Shown here: piece after piece, positions 46,601 to 56,984 of the stretch | Position numbering within the stretch: position 1 is the first letter of the stretch | Layout: each line of letters starts with the position of its first letter | Source of the DNA: Schistosoma haematobium | Taxonomy: Eukaryota > Platyhelminthes > Trematoda > Strigeidida > Schistosomatidae | Assembly: GCF_000699445.3 (NCBI RefSeq) | Contig: NC_067202.1 | Span: 7,869,458 to 7,933,457, forward strand | Direction: 5' to 3' | DNA length: 64,000 nucleotides | Translations under genes and position numbers: made by a program | The notes under the pieces: model-generated | The model's input: only the letters and a program-made list of their open reading frames with translations | Told to the model about the DNA's origin: nothing | Database searches by the model: none

Positions 46601-49600
46601 CATAGACTAGTATCAAGGGTTATAACGGTGATAAACCACAAACAATGGTGTAAGAACATATACAGTCGTCAGCTTTAATAATTACCACAAAAGTGTACAG
46701 TTCTGAACTGCTTTTTAATACTTTTACGAAGGTATAGAAAGGTAGAAAGTCTACTTTCTTACCAACAAGTTGAAAATTAGTGACATTTTGACCTCTAGGA
46801 TATGACCTCTAGATATGATAGATCAAGCAGAGGATTTATTGTCGAAATATCAATCTGATTTAATTCTAGGTAGCATGCACCAAATGTAGTGCAGATTTCA
46901 GTGTTTTAACATTATAAATGAAGTTTAGCAGACCATTTTTAACTTAGCATAACTCACCACTCAGTGGAGAGGACTTTAGATCTGAGACCTACTGCTTAAA
47001 AACCAATAAACCTAACAGTTAATCAACCGTTAGAAAAACAAAATAACAAAAACTTACAATGCTATCATGAACCGGTCTTATCCAGTTGGCAATTGCGAAG
47101 AATAAACATTGACGCTTGACTAAACGCAATTCAATTAGCATCGCATCACAATGTACACTTCCGGTGCACCAAAGAGAATATAGATGTTCTGACTCCTTCA
47201 TTAACGTCCCAGTTCCAGGTTCAGCTAGACCATCGTCACCTAGATAGTGAAGTTCAAGCATATAAATATCTGATTGAGAAAATTTAAATTTAAAAAAATG
47301 AACGTATAATCCATAGGAGCAGCAATAAATTAATAAATTATGCTTTAATTATCCCAAGGTCCCAACTTTTGTTCCAAAAAAGGTCATGAGTGCAAAATGC
47401 TGAAGGAAGAATCTCATGTAAGAAGAAAGTAATTACCCATTGCTCTTTGGTTTTTTAATGGTATCCTACATTATGTTAATCCGTAATTAAAATCAACAAC
47501 AAATAATACATAAAATAAGGATTCATACTGTACTACTATCAAATAACCTACAAATCACTAGCCTTAACAATATTAATTCATGCAAAAATGATGAATTACA
47601 AACTATGCAGTTAAATTCTTGAAAAAAGACCTACAAACAATAGTTTTATCTCAAGAATTTTATTTATTTATGTATTTCACTGATGTAAATTTAGCCACCG
47701 ATAGCAAAATAAATTTAGCCTAGTGTGTATAATACAAAGAATTTAACACGTCACACCTGTTCGCCCATATTTCAGAGGTAAACTGCTTAATATAGATGAT
47801 TTTTGTAAGGAAAATTAGTGCATAACCACCAACATTTAATGACTAACAAACTCTGGTTATTTCATTGAATTAAAAACTTACCAACTACGGCAAAATTAGT
47901 TTCTAATAATGGCTGATGGGCAGAAAACCAAGTGTTTGCCAACTGTGCATTTTTGGAACGTCCGATTACAAAATTCAACGTATATATCATTAAGGCTAGT
48001 ACAAAAAGCATTTCCAAATGAAAATTGTCCCATGAACGAGTAAGATGATGTGGGACCTAGAAATATATGAAGTATGAAGATGTATGAAAAGTACTTTTAA
48101 TACTGAATTAAAACAAATGTATGTATGTATGTATGTATGTATGTATGTATGTATGTATGTATGTATGTATGTATGTATGTATGTATGTATGTATGTATGT
48201 ATGTATGTATGTATGTATGTATGTATGTATGTATGTATGTATGTATGTATGTATGTATGTATGTATGTATGTATGTATGTATGTATGTATGTATGTATGT
48301 ATGTATGTATGTATGTATGTATGTATGTATGTATGTATGTATGTATGTATGTATGTATGTATGTATGTATGTATGTATGTATGTATGTATGTATGTATGT
48401 ATGTATGTATGTATGTATGTATGTATGTATGTATGTATGTATGTATGTATGTATGTATGTATGTATGTATGTATGTATGTATGTATGTATGTATGTATGT
48501 ATGTATGTATGTATGTATGTATGTATGTATGTATGTATGTATGTATGTATGTATGTATGTATGTATGTATGTATGTATGTATGTATGTATGTATGTATGT
48601 ATGTATGTATGTATGTATGTATGTATGTATGTATGTATGTATGTATGATACATATGTTAACATAATAAATACGTGAAGTGGGGTTACAAAAATTCATTTG
48701 ACAAAATCTAACGTACAACAGTTTAATATCTCTCAAAACCTTCTCCAGTTGTCTCAATACACTTATCACAACTCCTTTTTCACTACTCAAAATATCCTTG
48801 GAGGTAAATACAAGTTAAGCTTTTCAGATATTCTTTTGTTTCACGTTTTGCTTTCCAGTTAATCAAAGATCATCCCGACGGTAAAAGAAGGCATTAGGAA
48901 GTTAGTTAATAAATAATTTAAAGTGGATCAGTTAGCAAGGGTATCATAAATTTTTAAGCGACATAAACTCAAAGTATACTGTCTCACAGTATTTATAAGA
49001 CAACCGAAGTTCATACGCATTTATAACAGGCAGTTTTGTAAGTGACAGTAAATATCTGTACACGTAACATTCAGAAGGATTTTAGACAATTGTTTTTATT
49101 TGACAAGCATGATCATGCCAATAATTTACAAACATTTGACCCGATTTAACAAGATAGTATAAAAATGAAATTGTGAGAAACAGAAAATCCGCTTTTAAAT
49201 AAAACTTGGAGAGTGAAAAATATACCACGACTAAAAACCATGCTATACCATTGCGTACCAATCAACAAAATCCTACTCTTTAGACTGAGATGTAGAACAG
49301 TGAAAATAAAATGGATACTTAAGACTGAGGTGGATGAAACAAAACGTGCACTGACAAGGTGATCATGTAACATTTACGACAAACTACGTGAACATATTCG
49401 GTGTTTTATGAATATCCGAAACAGAGAACACAGGTGAACCTAACAGAAAAGTGTATTGGTTGAGGTTAGCAAAACTGACAATATAGAAAGCGAAAATCAG
49501 CAAATTAAAAGTAAAATTATTAAGACAAATGATTAAGAATATAAAATACCTTTGCAATTATCAGATTTCGTTTACCATTTTTTGTTTTATCGGTATTTAG

Positions 49601-52600
49601 AATTGGTTGATTGGGTGACAAACCCTCAAACTCTTCATCATCGTCAAGTCTCATGTCTTCTGACTTAAATACAAATAAAACCATTATTGATAGTTCTTAT
49701 TGAGAACAAAATACAAGTAAGCAAATGATAAATTTAAAGAATATATATTACATAGAAATACTACGTTAAACTTGAATCTTCTTTTAGATAGTATTTAAGA
49801 TTGGAGTCAGTATTTACAGTATCGAGAAATGCAAAATCATTCAGATATGCACGCTTTATTATTCTCGCGTTAGAGCCCAGGATTTAGTGAGAACCATAGA
49901 CTAGACGATACGTGAATTCTAGGAGTCATATATGTTACTTCAGTTTTTAAGGCTGTTTGCAGAACAAGATAAAAAGTCACATGAATGGTAACTTAAGTTT
50001 TGGCATCACAAGTAAATAATAGAGCTAAACATATCAAACCAAGTACATAATTTATTTATTTGAACACAAACATTGGTAAAAGGAGGCATCAAATAAATAT
50101 GCGCCACACATATCTCATTTGATATGTGTGAGGGCTGTGATACTACCCGGGTGCCCAGACCGAAGCAGGTGGTTTTCATAGGGGGCCACAACCAGAGCCT
50201 TCGACCTGAAGGTCTGATCCACAAGGCAGTGGAGCAACGTAAGGAGATGCAGTCCCATGGTAGCCGTGACAAGTAATTGGTTCATACACCATTTGTTCCT
50301 TCAAGATACTGGAGCCCATGTGCACTACTCGTTTGAAATCAGGGTTTTTCAACTCCCCTGGGTGGATATATCCACCAACCCAGTTAGAGCGCCTGACATT
50401 CGCTTTTCGTCCTCTCGATTCCGTAATCAACACCCCGTTACGAGAAGGCAGTGAGTAGGACTTCCCTAGCAGTGGTTGTATGCATGTGGCTATATGAGAG
50501 CGCTGCGAAAGGCAGAGATGACTCTCCCCACTCTCGGCCGTACCAGGGCATTTGGGGGCAAGTACAGAATATAACCTTGTCGCTTAAGTTAAATACTTGA
50601 CTGTCAGTCATATTGGGATGAGTATTGTGGTTTGAAAATGGGAAATCTATCCTGAATAAACTTCAAGAAAAAACAATGCAACTCAATAATATCATAGGTT
50701 TGTTTACCAGGTTTAGGCTACATTTGCATAATAATAATTATTATTTATTTAAACACATAAACTTAAATACAAAAAGGCACCAAAGAGATATGCGCCACAT
50801 AGATAATTCAACTTGTGTGAAGGCTAGGATACTGCCTGGGTGCCCAAACCGAAGCAGGTGGTTGTACGCACGTGGCCGTGTGAGAGTATTTAGAGAGGGA
50901 GAGTTGACTCTCCCCGCTTTCGACCGTACCAGGGCATTTAGGGACGCACTTGTATAAGGTCGCGTATAGTACCGTCATCTATGCTGACATAAAACTAGAC
51001 TGGAACACATGATTTAATGCCTGTGAATTGAGTGCTTAAACTACTATCACAGAGTCAGTACCTACTTTAACCTCAGCCCCATTTTGTTGCACAAATGGGA
51101 ACACAATGAGGTTGAATTTATAAATTTCCAAGAGGGCAAAAAGAATTGTGTAATATCTTACGTTGACATCTCTAATAAGGGAAAAATATGATAGATGTTT
51201 AAATTTGTTCCCAAAACACATGGAATCAACTCAAAACTTTATAATCAGTAGTCAGTAAAATGGTGTTTCAACCGCTAAGCCACAACTCCACATATCTATT
51301 ACTCATTTCCAATGAGAAGTTATTACATTATTCCTAGTACCCTAAAATTTGTGATAACGGCTAGAACCAGTAAACTAAATAATGGAAATATTGAATGACA
51401 CTCATTTCAGTGACTAGCTATGTCAAACGTGACAAAATGAATGCAAATTAAATGGTTGTGCAAGTTTAAGGTAAGGACCATAAAAAAATGTTATTTTACA
51501 TTCGGTTTCAGTGAAATGTTGCCCATTTTACATTTACTAGGCATACCTCTTCCTCTAATTCGCTATCCTCTACGGTTGCTCCATCAGTTGGTGATTTAGT
51601 TGTGTGAAAGACTGCTTCGCCATCACGATCGATCTCAGTGTTTAGAGAGAAACCATTTTCTGAAATATTTTTATCGACACTCTCAGCTTTGTGATGACGG
51701 GCTGATTGGACAGGAACAGATTCTGTGATATCAGTAGTAAAAGCTACAATGTTAAGGAAATTAGGACATTAATAGAAAATAACGACAATAACCTCATTAT
51801 TTTGCATGAATCTTAGAAAACCAATGTACGCTATCAATCCAGTTGAGTATTTTCATATTTTTCGTTTGTAGTTTATGAAGTCCAGTGATAATGTTCATAA
51901 ACCCTCAATTTCCCGGTACAAAAACAACGAAGATTTACGTAGAGACAAGTTGAGCCACTATTAATAATTAGGTGACGCAGTAACCACTAAATCGAAATCC
52001 ATTTCTTTTACTACAAACTTGAGAATTGTTTAGTTTATATAATATTTGCTTGTCTGTACTATTTAAGGTAACTACACAATAATACAAGCTACGAAAATAA
52101 TTTACACTAACCTAGGTAAAGTCAAATAAATTTATCTTATGAATGATTACAATCAACTTAATCATGAAATAGTTCGAGTACAATACCCTTTATTAATTCC
52201 ACAGCCCGACATTATTTTTAATTAATCGGCGATTTTTTCTCGTCAGATTAAGCATAGACATCTTCAAGAAAAACTGAAATGAACACTTCAGATCCGGATG
52301 AAACAGCTCTCTAAAAGTTTCCGATGCACCCGGTCTACTGAGAACGATTCTGAGTCATGTCTAAACACTGATTACGATAATTACTCAAACCCAAATCAGG
52401 TAATCAAAACCGGCGAACATGGCGCAGTGTAACTGCCAATAAATTTATAGATGGATGCCACGTTTAGGTTGTCATTCCTTTGGCAATATGACAAGTAGGC
52501 TAGCAGAGGTATTCTAAAACAATAAACAAAATACTTTACCAATTAAAGCCAACATTTTTCTTGCAATTTCGATTTACTGTCTAGTGCTTGTGACTCATCA

Positions 52601-53510
52601 CTAACAGCTTGAAAACATGGCTAATAAGATAGTGTTGAATGAGGGAATTTCAATGTGTGGAGTCCGTTAAGTTGGTGGGGATCCTCTTGAGTCAGTTCTC
52701 TACAAGAAACCAGAGCTTTTTACTTGCCTGCAACAAATAAAACTTTTGGAACTGTTATTTTGAGGAATGTGATGGGTTGTATAATCCAGTTAATATATAA
52801 TCATTACTCAGGCAGTTGCCAGTAAAGTTTACTTATAAATTATCTCTCTAGATTAAAACTGGAGTATCTGCTTTTCGTCCGAAAATGTGTGAGAGGAGTC
52901 ACCCCACAAAGACATACAAAACGTTTGGCATAACAAAGAACTGGTGGATATTAAGTGGATGTAGAAATTTCCATATTGTACAAGGTATAACAATGAACGT
53001 TAGCTACCATAAAACTCGGTTATTTGTTAAAGCGTCGCCGTCTTACATCATTCCAGTGGCTTAAAATAAGAAAATTGAAGGCAGGTATGTATGATCGAAA
53101 TCGATTACTTTTGACTTTAATGGCAATATGACCGTCAAACATTTTTCATGTAACAAAATACTTTTGTCATCTGTATGGTCAAGAATTGTCAACGGACTAA
53201 AAACAAACGGTAGCCAAAATTCCAGTCACAAAACGAATTATCATAGACTACTTGCAAACCAGTTCAATGACGATTGTTATTGAACTGGTTTGCTAGTCAT
53301 CGAGCACTTACAATCGTCAGGATCCTCAAACTCTGCAAAATCATCATCTAAGTTAGCACCACAGACGGTGTTCAAATCACATAGAAAAGCCACAGCAATG
53401 AGCCATAAGCAATACAATGGGACATCCAACTGTGAACGAAGAAAGGCTAAAATCATACTAAACCAAAGGTGACGTCGCAAAATTAACTTGACCGCCCCCG
53501 ATGTTTCCAA
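35725..53510 (-). CDS. CCDC47: CCDC47 orthologue (ER multipass translocon / PAT complex), 11 exons
   Basis: CCDC47 is an ER membrane protein that joins Asterix in the PAT complex and helps fold and insert multi-spanning membrane proteins at the Sec61 translocon. I rebuilt 11 minus-strand exons totalling 1674 coding bases (about 557 residues; human about 483). All splice phases agree once the single-base insertion in exon 3 is set aside. Landmarks in order: N-terminal hydrophobic signal (about 30-50), acidic [20 protein letters not shown], a membrane segment (about 184-201), [61 protein letters not shown] and a Lys/Met-rich C-terminus. Each matches the family in the same order. The extra length lies mainly near the N-terminus and in an Asn/His-rich insert in exon 9. 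Introns hold several retroposons. Confidence 0.93.
36665..36832 (-). CDS. CCDC47: CCDC47 exon 10 (coiled-coil, basic)
   Basis: Residues 481-536, highly charged and helical: [40 protein letters not shown] and [14 protein letters not shown]. The last part is close to the human KERIMNEEDPEKQRRLEE. This exon is the clearest family signature. Acceptor TCTAG, donor GAG|GTAAGT, phase 0 at both ends. Confidence 0.95.
36833..38625. other. CCDC47 intron 9, with a tRNA-like stretch
   Basis: At about 37146-37210 a GGCTTAGTGGTTAGGG box A-like sequence is followed by an AGGTTCAAGAC box B-like sequence, as in tRNA-derived SINEs. No hammerhead is visible downstream. Confidence 0.4.
38626..38810 (-). CDS. 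CCDC47: CCDC47 exon 9 (with low-complexity insert)
   Basis: Residues 419-480. It starts [10 protein letters not shown], then has a Ser/Asn/His/Gln-rich insert ([20 protein letters not shown]) where the human protein has only a few residues. It ends with [20 protein letters not shown], matching VIYSIDKAKKFRLNRE. Acceptor ATGCAG, donor GAG|GTATAA, exit phase 0. Confidence 0.9.
40190..40300 (-). repeat. Hammerhead SINE fragment in CCDC47 intron
   Basis: Antisense tail and hammerhead remnant (TTTCATCCTAGTATGGGACT, then CCTCAGCA). GAAA is changed to GATGAAA context and stem I is lost. Confidence 0.65.
40396..40457 (-). CDS. CCDC47: CCDC47 exon 8 (short)
   Basis: 62 bases, residues 398-418, [20 protein letters not shown], equivalent to human LPDTKRTLLFTFN. 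The TTACAG acceptor is chosen over the AGAG two bases downstream because only it keeps phase 2 in and phase 1 out. Confidence 0.85.
40945..41460 (+). mobile_element. R500 retroposon copy in CCDC47 intron 7
   Basis: Colinear with 8062-8582: the CCCTGATACGGACG start, the GGACGAAAAGCGAAT block and the ATAAATAAGTAAAT tail are shared. No clear target-site duplication. Confidence 0.75.
41865..42252. repeat. Sm-alpha SINE, fold-back insertion with 13-bp target-site duplication
   Basis: AGAACTCAGAAAG at 41865-41877 and 42240-42252 brackets it. An antisense unit (hammerhead, tRNA-like, tail to about 42120) is followed by the sense tail (42125-42239). The two tails pair over about 40 bases. The hammerhead core reads CTGACTA, so one invariant G is lost. 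Confidence 0.9.
42260..43550. other. CCDC47 intron 7, nothing recognised
   Basis: No supported feature apart from an AAT run (about 42544-42565) and a short G run (about 42901). Confidence 0.4.
43557..43643. repeat. TA then GATA microsatellite
   Basis: About 26 TA repeats pass into GATA repeats directly against an Sm-alpha copy. Confidence 0.9.
43640..43775 (-). repeat. Sm-alpha SINE, antisense, ribozyme damaged
   Basis: Minus strand: core CTGACGA and GAAA kept, but stem II is mispaired (GTCC/GTAC) and the triplet is TTC. Truncated within the tRNA-like segment. Confidence 0.75.
44684..44769 (-). CDS. CCDC47: CCDC47 exon 7
   Basis: Residues 370-397, [20 protein letters not shown] then YSGPKPPQ, parallel to the human HFSDQFSGPK. 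Acceptor TTATAG, donor CAAGA|GTAAGT, exit phase 2. Confidence 0.9.
45406..45615 (-). CDS. CCDC47: CCDC47 exon 6
   Basis: Residues 300-369, [19 protein letters not shown] and onward, with PDKRG and [14 protein letters not shown] blocks equivalent to human positions around NDEDMD and LPDSLAILSEMGEV. Acceptor TCACAG, donor CTT|GTAAGT, phase 0 at both ends. Confidence 0.92.
45715..45935 (+). repeat. Hammerhead SINE in CCDC47 intron 5, decayed
   Basis: Sense tRNA-like part (box B-like GGGTTTAACTC), a hammerhead with bases missing from the core (CCGAGTCTG), and a tail ending in CTCCACAACCCCTTA. Confidence 0.75.
45936..47057. other. Rest of CCDC47 intron 5, nothing recognised
   Basis: The minus-strand frame 46273-46659 (128 codons) has no family signature and lies wholly within the intron. 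Confidence 0.4.
47058..47269 (-). CDS. CCDC47: CCDC47 exon 5
   Basis: Residues 229-299 with [27 protein letters not shown] and a RPVHDSI end; all align in order with the human protein. Acceptor AATCAG, donor ATT|GTAAGT, exit phase 0. Confidence 0.92.
47882..48056 (-). CDS. CCDC47: CCDC47 exon 4 (transmembrane segment)
   Basis: Residues 171-228. The [17 protein letters not shown] start parallels the human VPAHLQNSWESYYLEIL. The membrane span is [16 protein letters not shown], followed by [20 protein letters not shown], which matches the family cytosolic start. Acceptor CCTAG, donor GTTG|GTAAGT, exit phase 1. A 531-bp ATGT array lies 60 bp upstream of the acceptor. Confidence 0.92.
48117..48647. 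repeat. Uninterrupted ATGT tetranucleotide array, about 133 copies
   Basis: 531 bp of ATGT with no interruption that I can see, in CCDC47 intron 3. In the transcript it is an ACAT array ending 60 nt before the exon 4 acceptor. Confidence 0.98.
49550..49664 (-). CDS. CCDC47: CCDC47 exon 3, with one-base frameshift
   Basis: It starts in phase 0 after TTTAAG and reads [14 protein letters not shown], matching the human DDEEFEG motif. It ends in phase 0 with [11 protein letters not shown] before GTATTT, leading correctly into exon 4. The exon is 115 bases, not a multiple of three. The frame breaks at a run of four T (49620-49623, A on the plus strand). With three T both halves join in one frame; as given, the upstream frame meets a stop within about a dozen codons. 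Confidence 0.8.
50050..50570 (-). mobile_element. R500 retroposon copy in CCDC47 intron 2
   Basis: Reverse complement of 8062-8582, near full length. Open frames here are shadows of the repeat. Confidence 0.75.
50740..50960 (-). mobile_element. R500 retroposon, internally deleted copy
   Basis: Both ends match R500, but about 290 bp between the ACCGAAGCAGGTGGTT block and the ACGTGGCCGTGTGAGAG block is missing. It lies 170 bp from a full copy in the same orientation. Confidence 0.75.
51547..51743 (-). CDS. CCDC47: CCDC47 exon 2 (acidic luminal region)
   Basis: Residues 67-132: a polar, acidic segment with little conservation ([13 protein letters not shown] start, VEDSELEEE end), as expected for the variable luminal part of the family. 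Acceptor TTGTAG, donor GAG|GTATGC, exit phase 0. Confidence 0.85.
53254..53293. other. Perfect 15-bp hairpin in CCDC47 intron 1
   Basis: GCAAACCAGTTCAAT (53254-53268) and its exact complement (53279-53293) flank a 10-base loop. In the transcript it starts 19 nt after the exon 1 donor. Confidence 0.85.
53312..53510 (-). CDS. CCDC47: CCDC47 exon 1 (start, signal sequence)
   Basis: Encodes residues 1-66 from ATG at 53508-53510. It includes a hydrophobic stretch ([15 protein letters not shown]) likely to be the ER signal, then the acidic [12 protein letters not shown] motif shared with the family. Met19 is an alternative start that would place the signal nearer the N-terminus. The donor is GATT|GTAAG, phase 1, and joins exon 2 to give a serine codon. 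Confidence 0.88.
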
Positions 53511-53519
53511 TGCTTTGTT

Positions 53520-55095
53520 TATGAGGCGAGGTTACCTGATTGATTTCTCCCAGCTCACGACTTAAAATCGAGCTAGTAAAAGTAGTTTCATTATCTCAGT
53601 AACATCTGACGCAGTGAGTTTATTCATTCGGCTGCTACAATCAGTTTTCAGAAATAAGAATAGTAAACTGGATGACCTGTGTTAATCCGTTTCAGTTTCA
53701 GTTTATCCAAAGTATTTTTGGTAATGATTACTATGCGATTGACTGCAAGCTGAATACGAATTCCAAGTATACCATGTCCATTTGTAATCATCTAGTTTTA
53801 CCTGCCTTAAATCTCACCATATTTAGAGATTCTTAGTAAATACGTTATTTCGAATACTTCTGATCATCATAACATCCCATATCAAAAACTAGAACAGCAT
53901 GTTCTCACCTGTCCATAAACGTTTTACACTGGAGATTCACCTTCTCCCTAAACTTTTTCACTGATGGAATGAACATCACTTGTTCGTGTAGAGCGTGCTA
54001 GCCAGTGACCACTCAATCCGAAAGACGGAATCCCACCATGAGTTTATACGCTCATGCCTTTTAAAACTTCTCGCTGTGGGCTCCACGGTGAAAATGAAAG
54101 ATTTTTTAACACTCATATCACCACTAAAGGTACGGAATTCCAGTGCAGAGTCACCTCGTGTCTTACAGTGTAACAGGAGAAAAGGTCTAGGTATTTTCAC
54201 TTCATGACTCTCACATTTCAATCCAAATCACCTCGATCTACTAACTACAATCTCAACAGCTTGCATGGATGAGATACTTTTTCTAACCACTACGTTTAAT
54301 GAGCGGAACGGATAAGGGGATCGGATATACCATAACACAGAATGGAGGGGATTAAGTGAACACCGCATTGACTTGTCACCTTTGTTCAGGCAGTATCTCA
54401 GCCATCCCAGCTAATAACCATTAGTTTCATGGAATGTTGTGGCTTTCAGTGAACATACATGTGTTATATTCATGTCCTTGAGTTTCGACGCTTATACGCC
54501 TAGTATGTACTTTTGATTATGTTTGTCACTCATTATTTTATTTATCATTATTGGTTTATTTTCCTGCCTCTTTATCGCAATATATGTAGTCTAGTTCAAT
54601 TCATAGTCACGATTGCAACGAGTTGTGAGAGGGGTTGGACACGTTCACCTTCCCCCGCTTCGCTTTGATCTACTTACATTTCATCCGAATGTCTAAGTAA
54701 ACTATTACATGAAACGAGCCAATCAAACTTCATTCGCATTTAGCCTTCTATTACCGTCGTCGGACCTACGGAGTTAGCCTGGGTGTATTAAACATAATTA
54801 AAGATTTGTATTCATGGTTTATCAGCTCGTCCGAGTAGAAGTCAAATCAACAAAATATTAAACGGGAAAGATTTAATTCTCGCACACTATCTTCTGTATG
54901 AGTAAATTTTATAGTTTACAGACATTTACAAAGAAAGTGCTAGAAAGTGTTTTTGTGCATGCCCCTTCCTGTTCTACCTTTGTGCGATACCTCCTCCTTT
55001 AAAGACTGGAAAAACTAGTTGATAATCCGCGAGGAAGAAGAGAACCAAATGCAGTATGATCCATCATGAAATCCGTTAAAACCGTTTCAAAATAT
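53520..55095. other. Upstream of CCDC47, nothing firmly recognised
   Basis: Expected to contain the CCDC47 promoter. I see no reliable core promoter motif. An open frame on each strand at 53976-54221 is unexplained. Confidence 0.4.
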
Positions 55096-55099
55096 ATCA

Positions 55100-56850
55100 C
55101 TATATGTGAAAAATGTATTTGAAATAATCTCAGCGAGTGAAATTTAAATAATTCCAACGTTTCGTCCAGCAAACTTTTCTGGACTTCTTCAGTATAAGGT
55201 ATACTTTTAGGTTTAATTCTGAAAGAAGTATCCAGTAAGGCTGTCTCTCTAATAAAGGGAATCTAGCAAGGGATGTGGTCTAAAGAAAATACGAGAAGTG
55301 CCTTTTAGCACATTAGGAAAAACGATACTTGAGTTCTACGGATAAACCCTATGAAACAGCGCTTTTCATCTGACGTGAAGTCCTAAACGAAGAGCCGAAT
55401 CGGGCACCATACATAGTAGTACCGAAATAACCTTTCCAATCATCTGAAAATGGTAAGATGGGTGCTTTATAGTGTCCAATAATAAAATCTTACCTTTACG
55501 TACATCAAGGTATAAATGGCTTTTGATAGTTATCATTATATTCGTGTTTCCTTAGTGAATAGTGATGTGTGTTACTTTATATTTTAGTGACTCCATACCT
55601 AACGCGATTTCGATAGAGTGACTATCGACTTATACCTATCGTCAATCCTCTTATATAATTATCGACTTAAGTTGCATAGGTGAATAACGAAATTCGACGA
55701 TGAAGTTTGAATGCGTATATTTCACACAGTCGCTGATCAGACCAGACAGAGAGACGGAGCAAAGAGAAAGAGGAGAATAAATAGAAGAGAAACTAAATGA
55801 CACACAGTGGAGAAAGCAAGTGAGCCAACCCACTTTAATCAAGCGGTACCCAATATTTATAGCCAAATCGAATAGAGGGGAATAGTTAACAAGGTCAAAA
55901 GTGACTCGGGAAGAATAAATAAATTGGTCTGTCCAAAAACTAGAATAACGTATGTGGGCTCGACATAGAGCCGGCCACTACAGTAACTACTCACACACAT
56001 TATAGTCTGAGAAACGTGATTGTCAGAAAGATAACTAAGTGATAATACGAAGAATAGTTAAAAGTTTAAAATGTTTATTAACCTGCTTGAAGTTGCGAGC
56101 TGACGACATAGAGTGAATGTGTAACAGCATAAGTTGGTTGGTTAAGAGTTGACCTCAAACAACCAAACATATGCCAAAACAGTACAGGTCAAGTATTCAT
56201 TCACTTCCTTATTTTGCATAGGCGTTATATTTCCTATTATCTTACATTGAATGTTGAGAGGCTTCGTTTGTCTGAACAAATAATACCACGCTCCACTGTG
56301 ACTGCGCGAAGATCGAAATAAAGACCTATTCACTACTCGTCTGGTTTCTTCTATCAATAGCAAGAGGGTTACCTTAAGGCACGAAAAATGTGTGCAGCTT
56401 TTAGCATGACTGTGTAATAATCATGTGGGCATTTGTCCTGTCAACCACTCATGTTCATCGATTTCCTCCCTAATAATCAGTCCCATAGAGTACTTTGGAG
56501 TGATCTAGGCAACCTATGTGCATATGAGCAACACGCCATACTTGTAATCTCCAACTGTCACTAGCGGTCAGCAGGTTACCATCAACATGTCCACCCGAGA
56601 GAAATAAATCCGGTAATTAATACAAGGGACAGATTTAGATTCATTTGTAATTCACTCCATTCCTTTTAATATCATGAAAACAGAGAAATTGATGTCGTTT
56701 GACGCTTCAGCTTCATAATCCTTTTTATTTACGAGTGCGACAATACTATTTCTCAGCCTTAGAGTAGTTTCATCCCGACAACTGGACACATTGCGGAATC
56801 AGCAATAAGAAAGAAATATAAGTCTGTTCACTCCTTGATAACTTTGGGTT
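55100..56850. other. Intergenic or intronic, possible retroelement scrap
   Basis: Around 55150-55195 the minus strand reads CTGAAGA, then GTCCAG and CTGGAC arms and GAAACG, a pattern like Penelope-type terminal hammerhead motifs. Otherwise nothing recognised. Confidence 0.35.
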
Positions 56851-56853
56851 AAC

Positions 56854-56976
56854 CTTTTGTTTGACTCCGCAAACTTGTGCCGTTTCATCCAAAGGAATAT
56901 GTAATGACTTCCTCGATGACTTCTTTGGATTTGACAGAACAACTTTGGCAGTTCCTTCTGAATCATTTGACTTCTC
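56854..56976 (-). CDS. Candidate internal exon of an unrecognised gene
   Basis: 41 codons between TATGCAG and a weaker donor AAG|GTTAAC, phase 0 at both ends. It encodes EKSNDSEGTAKVVLSNPKKS then SRKSLHIPLDETAQVCGVKQK. The composition looks coding, but I do not recognise the family. It could belong with 61599-61860, as both are on the minus strand. Confidence 0.4.
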
Positions 56977-56984
56977 CTGCATAC

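Noticed and set aside
46273..46659. 128-codon minus-strand frame
   Set aside because: It lies inside CCDC47 intron 5 with no splice sites fitting the gene and no recognisable motif.
48117..48647. CRISPR array
   Set aside because: The repeats here are a tetranucleotide microsatellite in a eukaryotic intron, with no spacers; nothing elsewhere in the window looks like a CRISPR array.
48084..48790. Long open frames of MYVC or TYIH repeats on both strands
   Set aside because: They are translations of the ATGT microsatellite, open in every frame, and have no gene context.
50006..50957. Open frames of 65-110 codons on both strands
   Set aside because: They lie wholly within two R500 retroposon copies and are not conserved between copies.
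53976..54221. 81-codon minus-strand frame and overlapping plus-strand frame
   Set aside because: Composition is protein-like, but I could not find matching splice sites or a family, and both strands are open.
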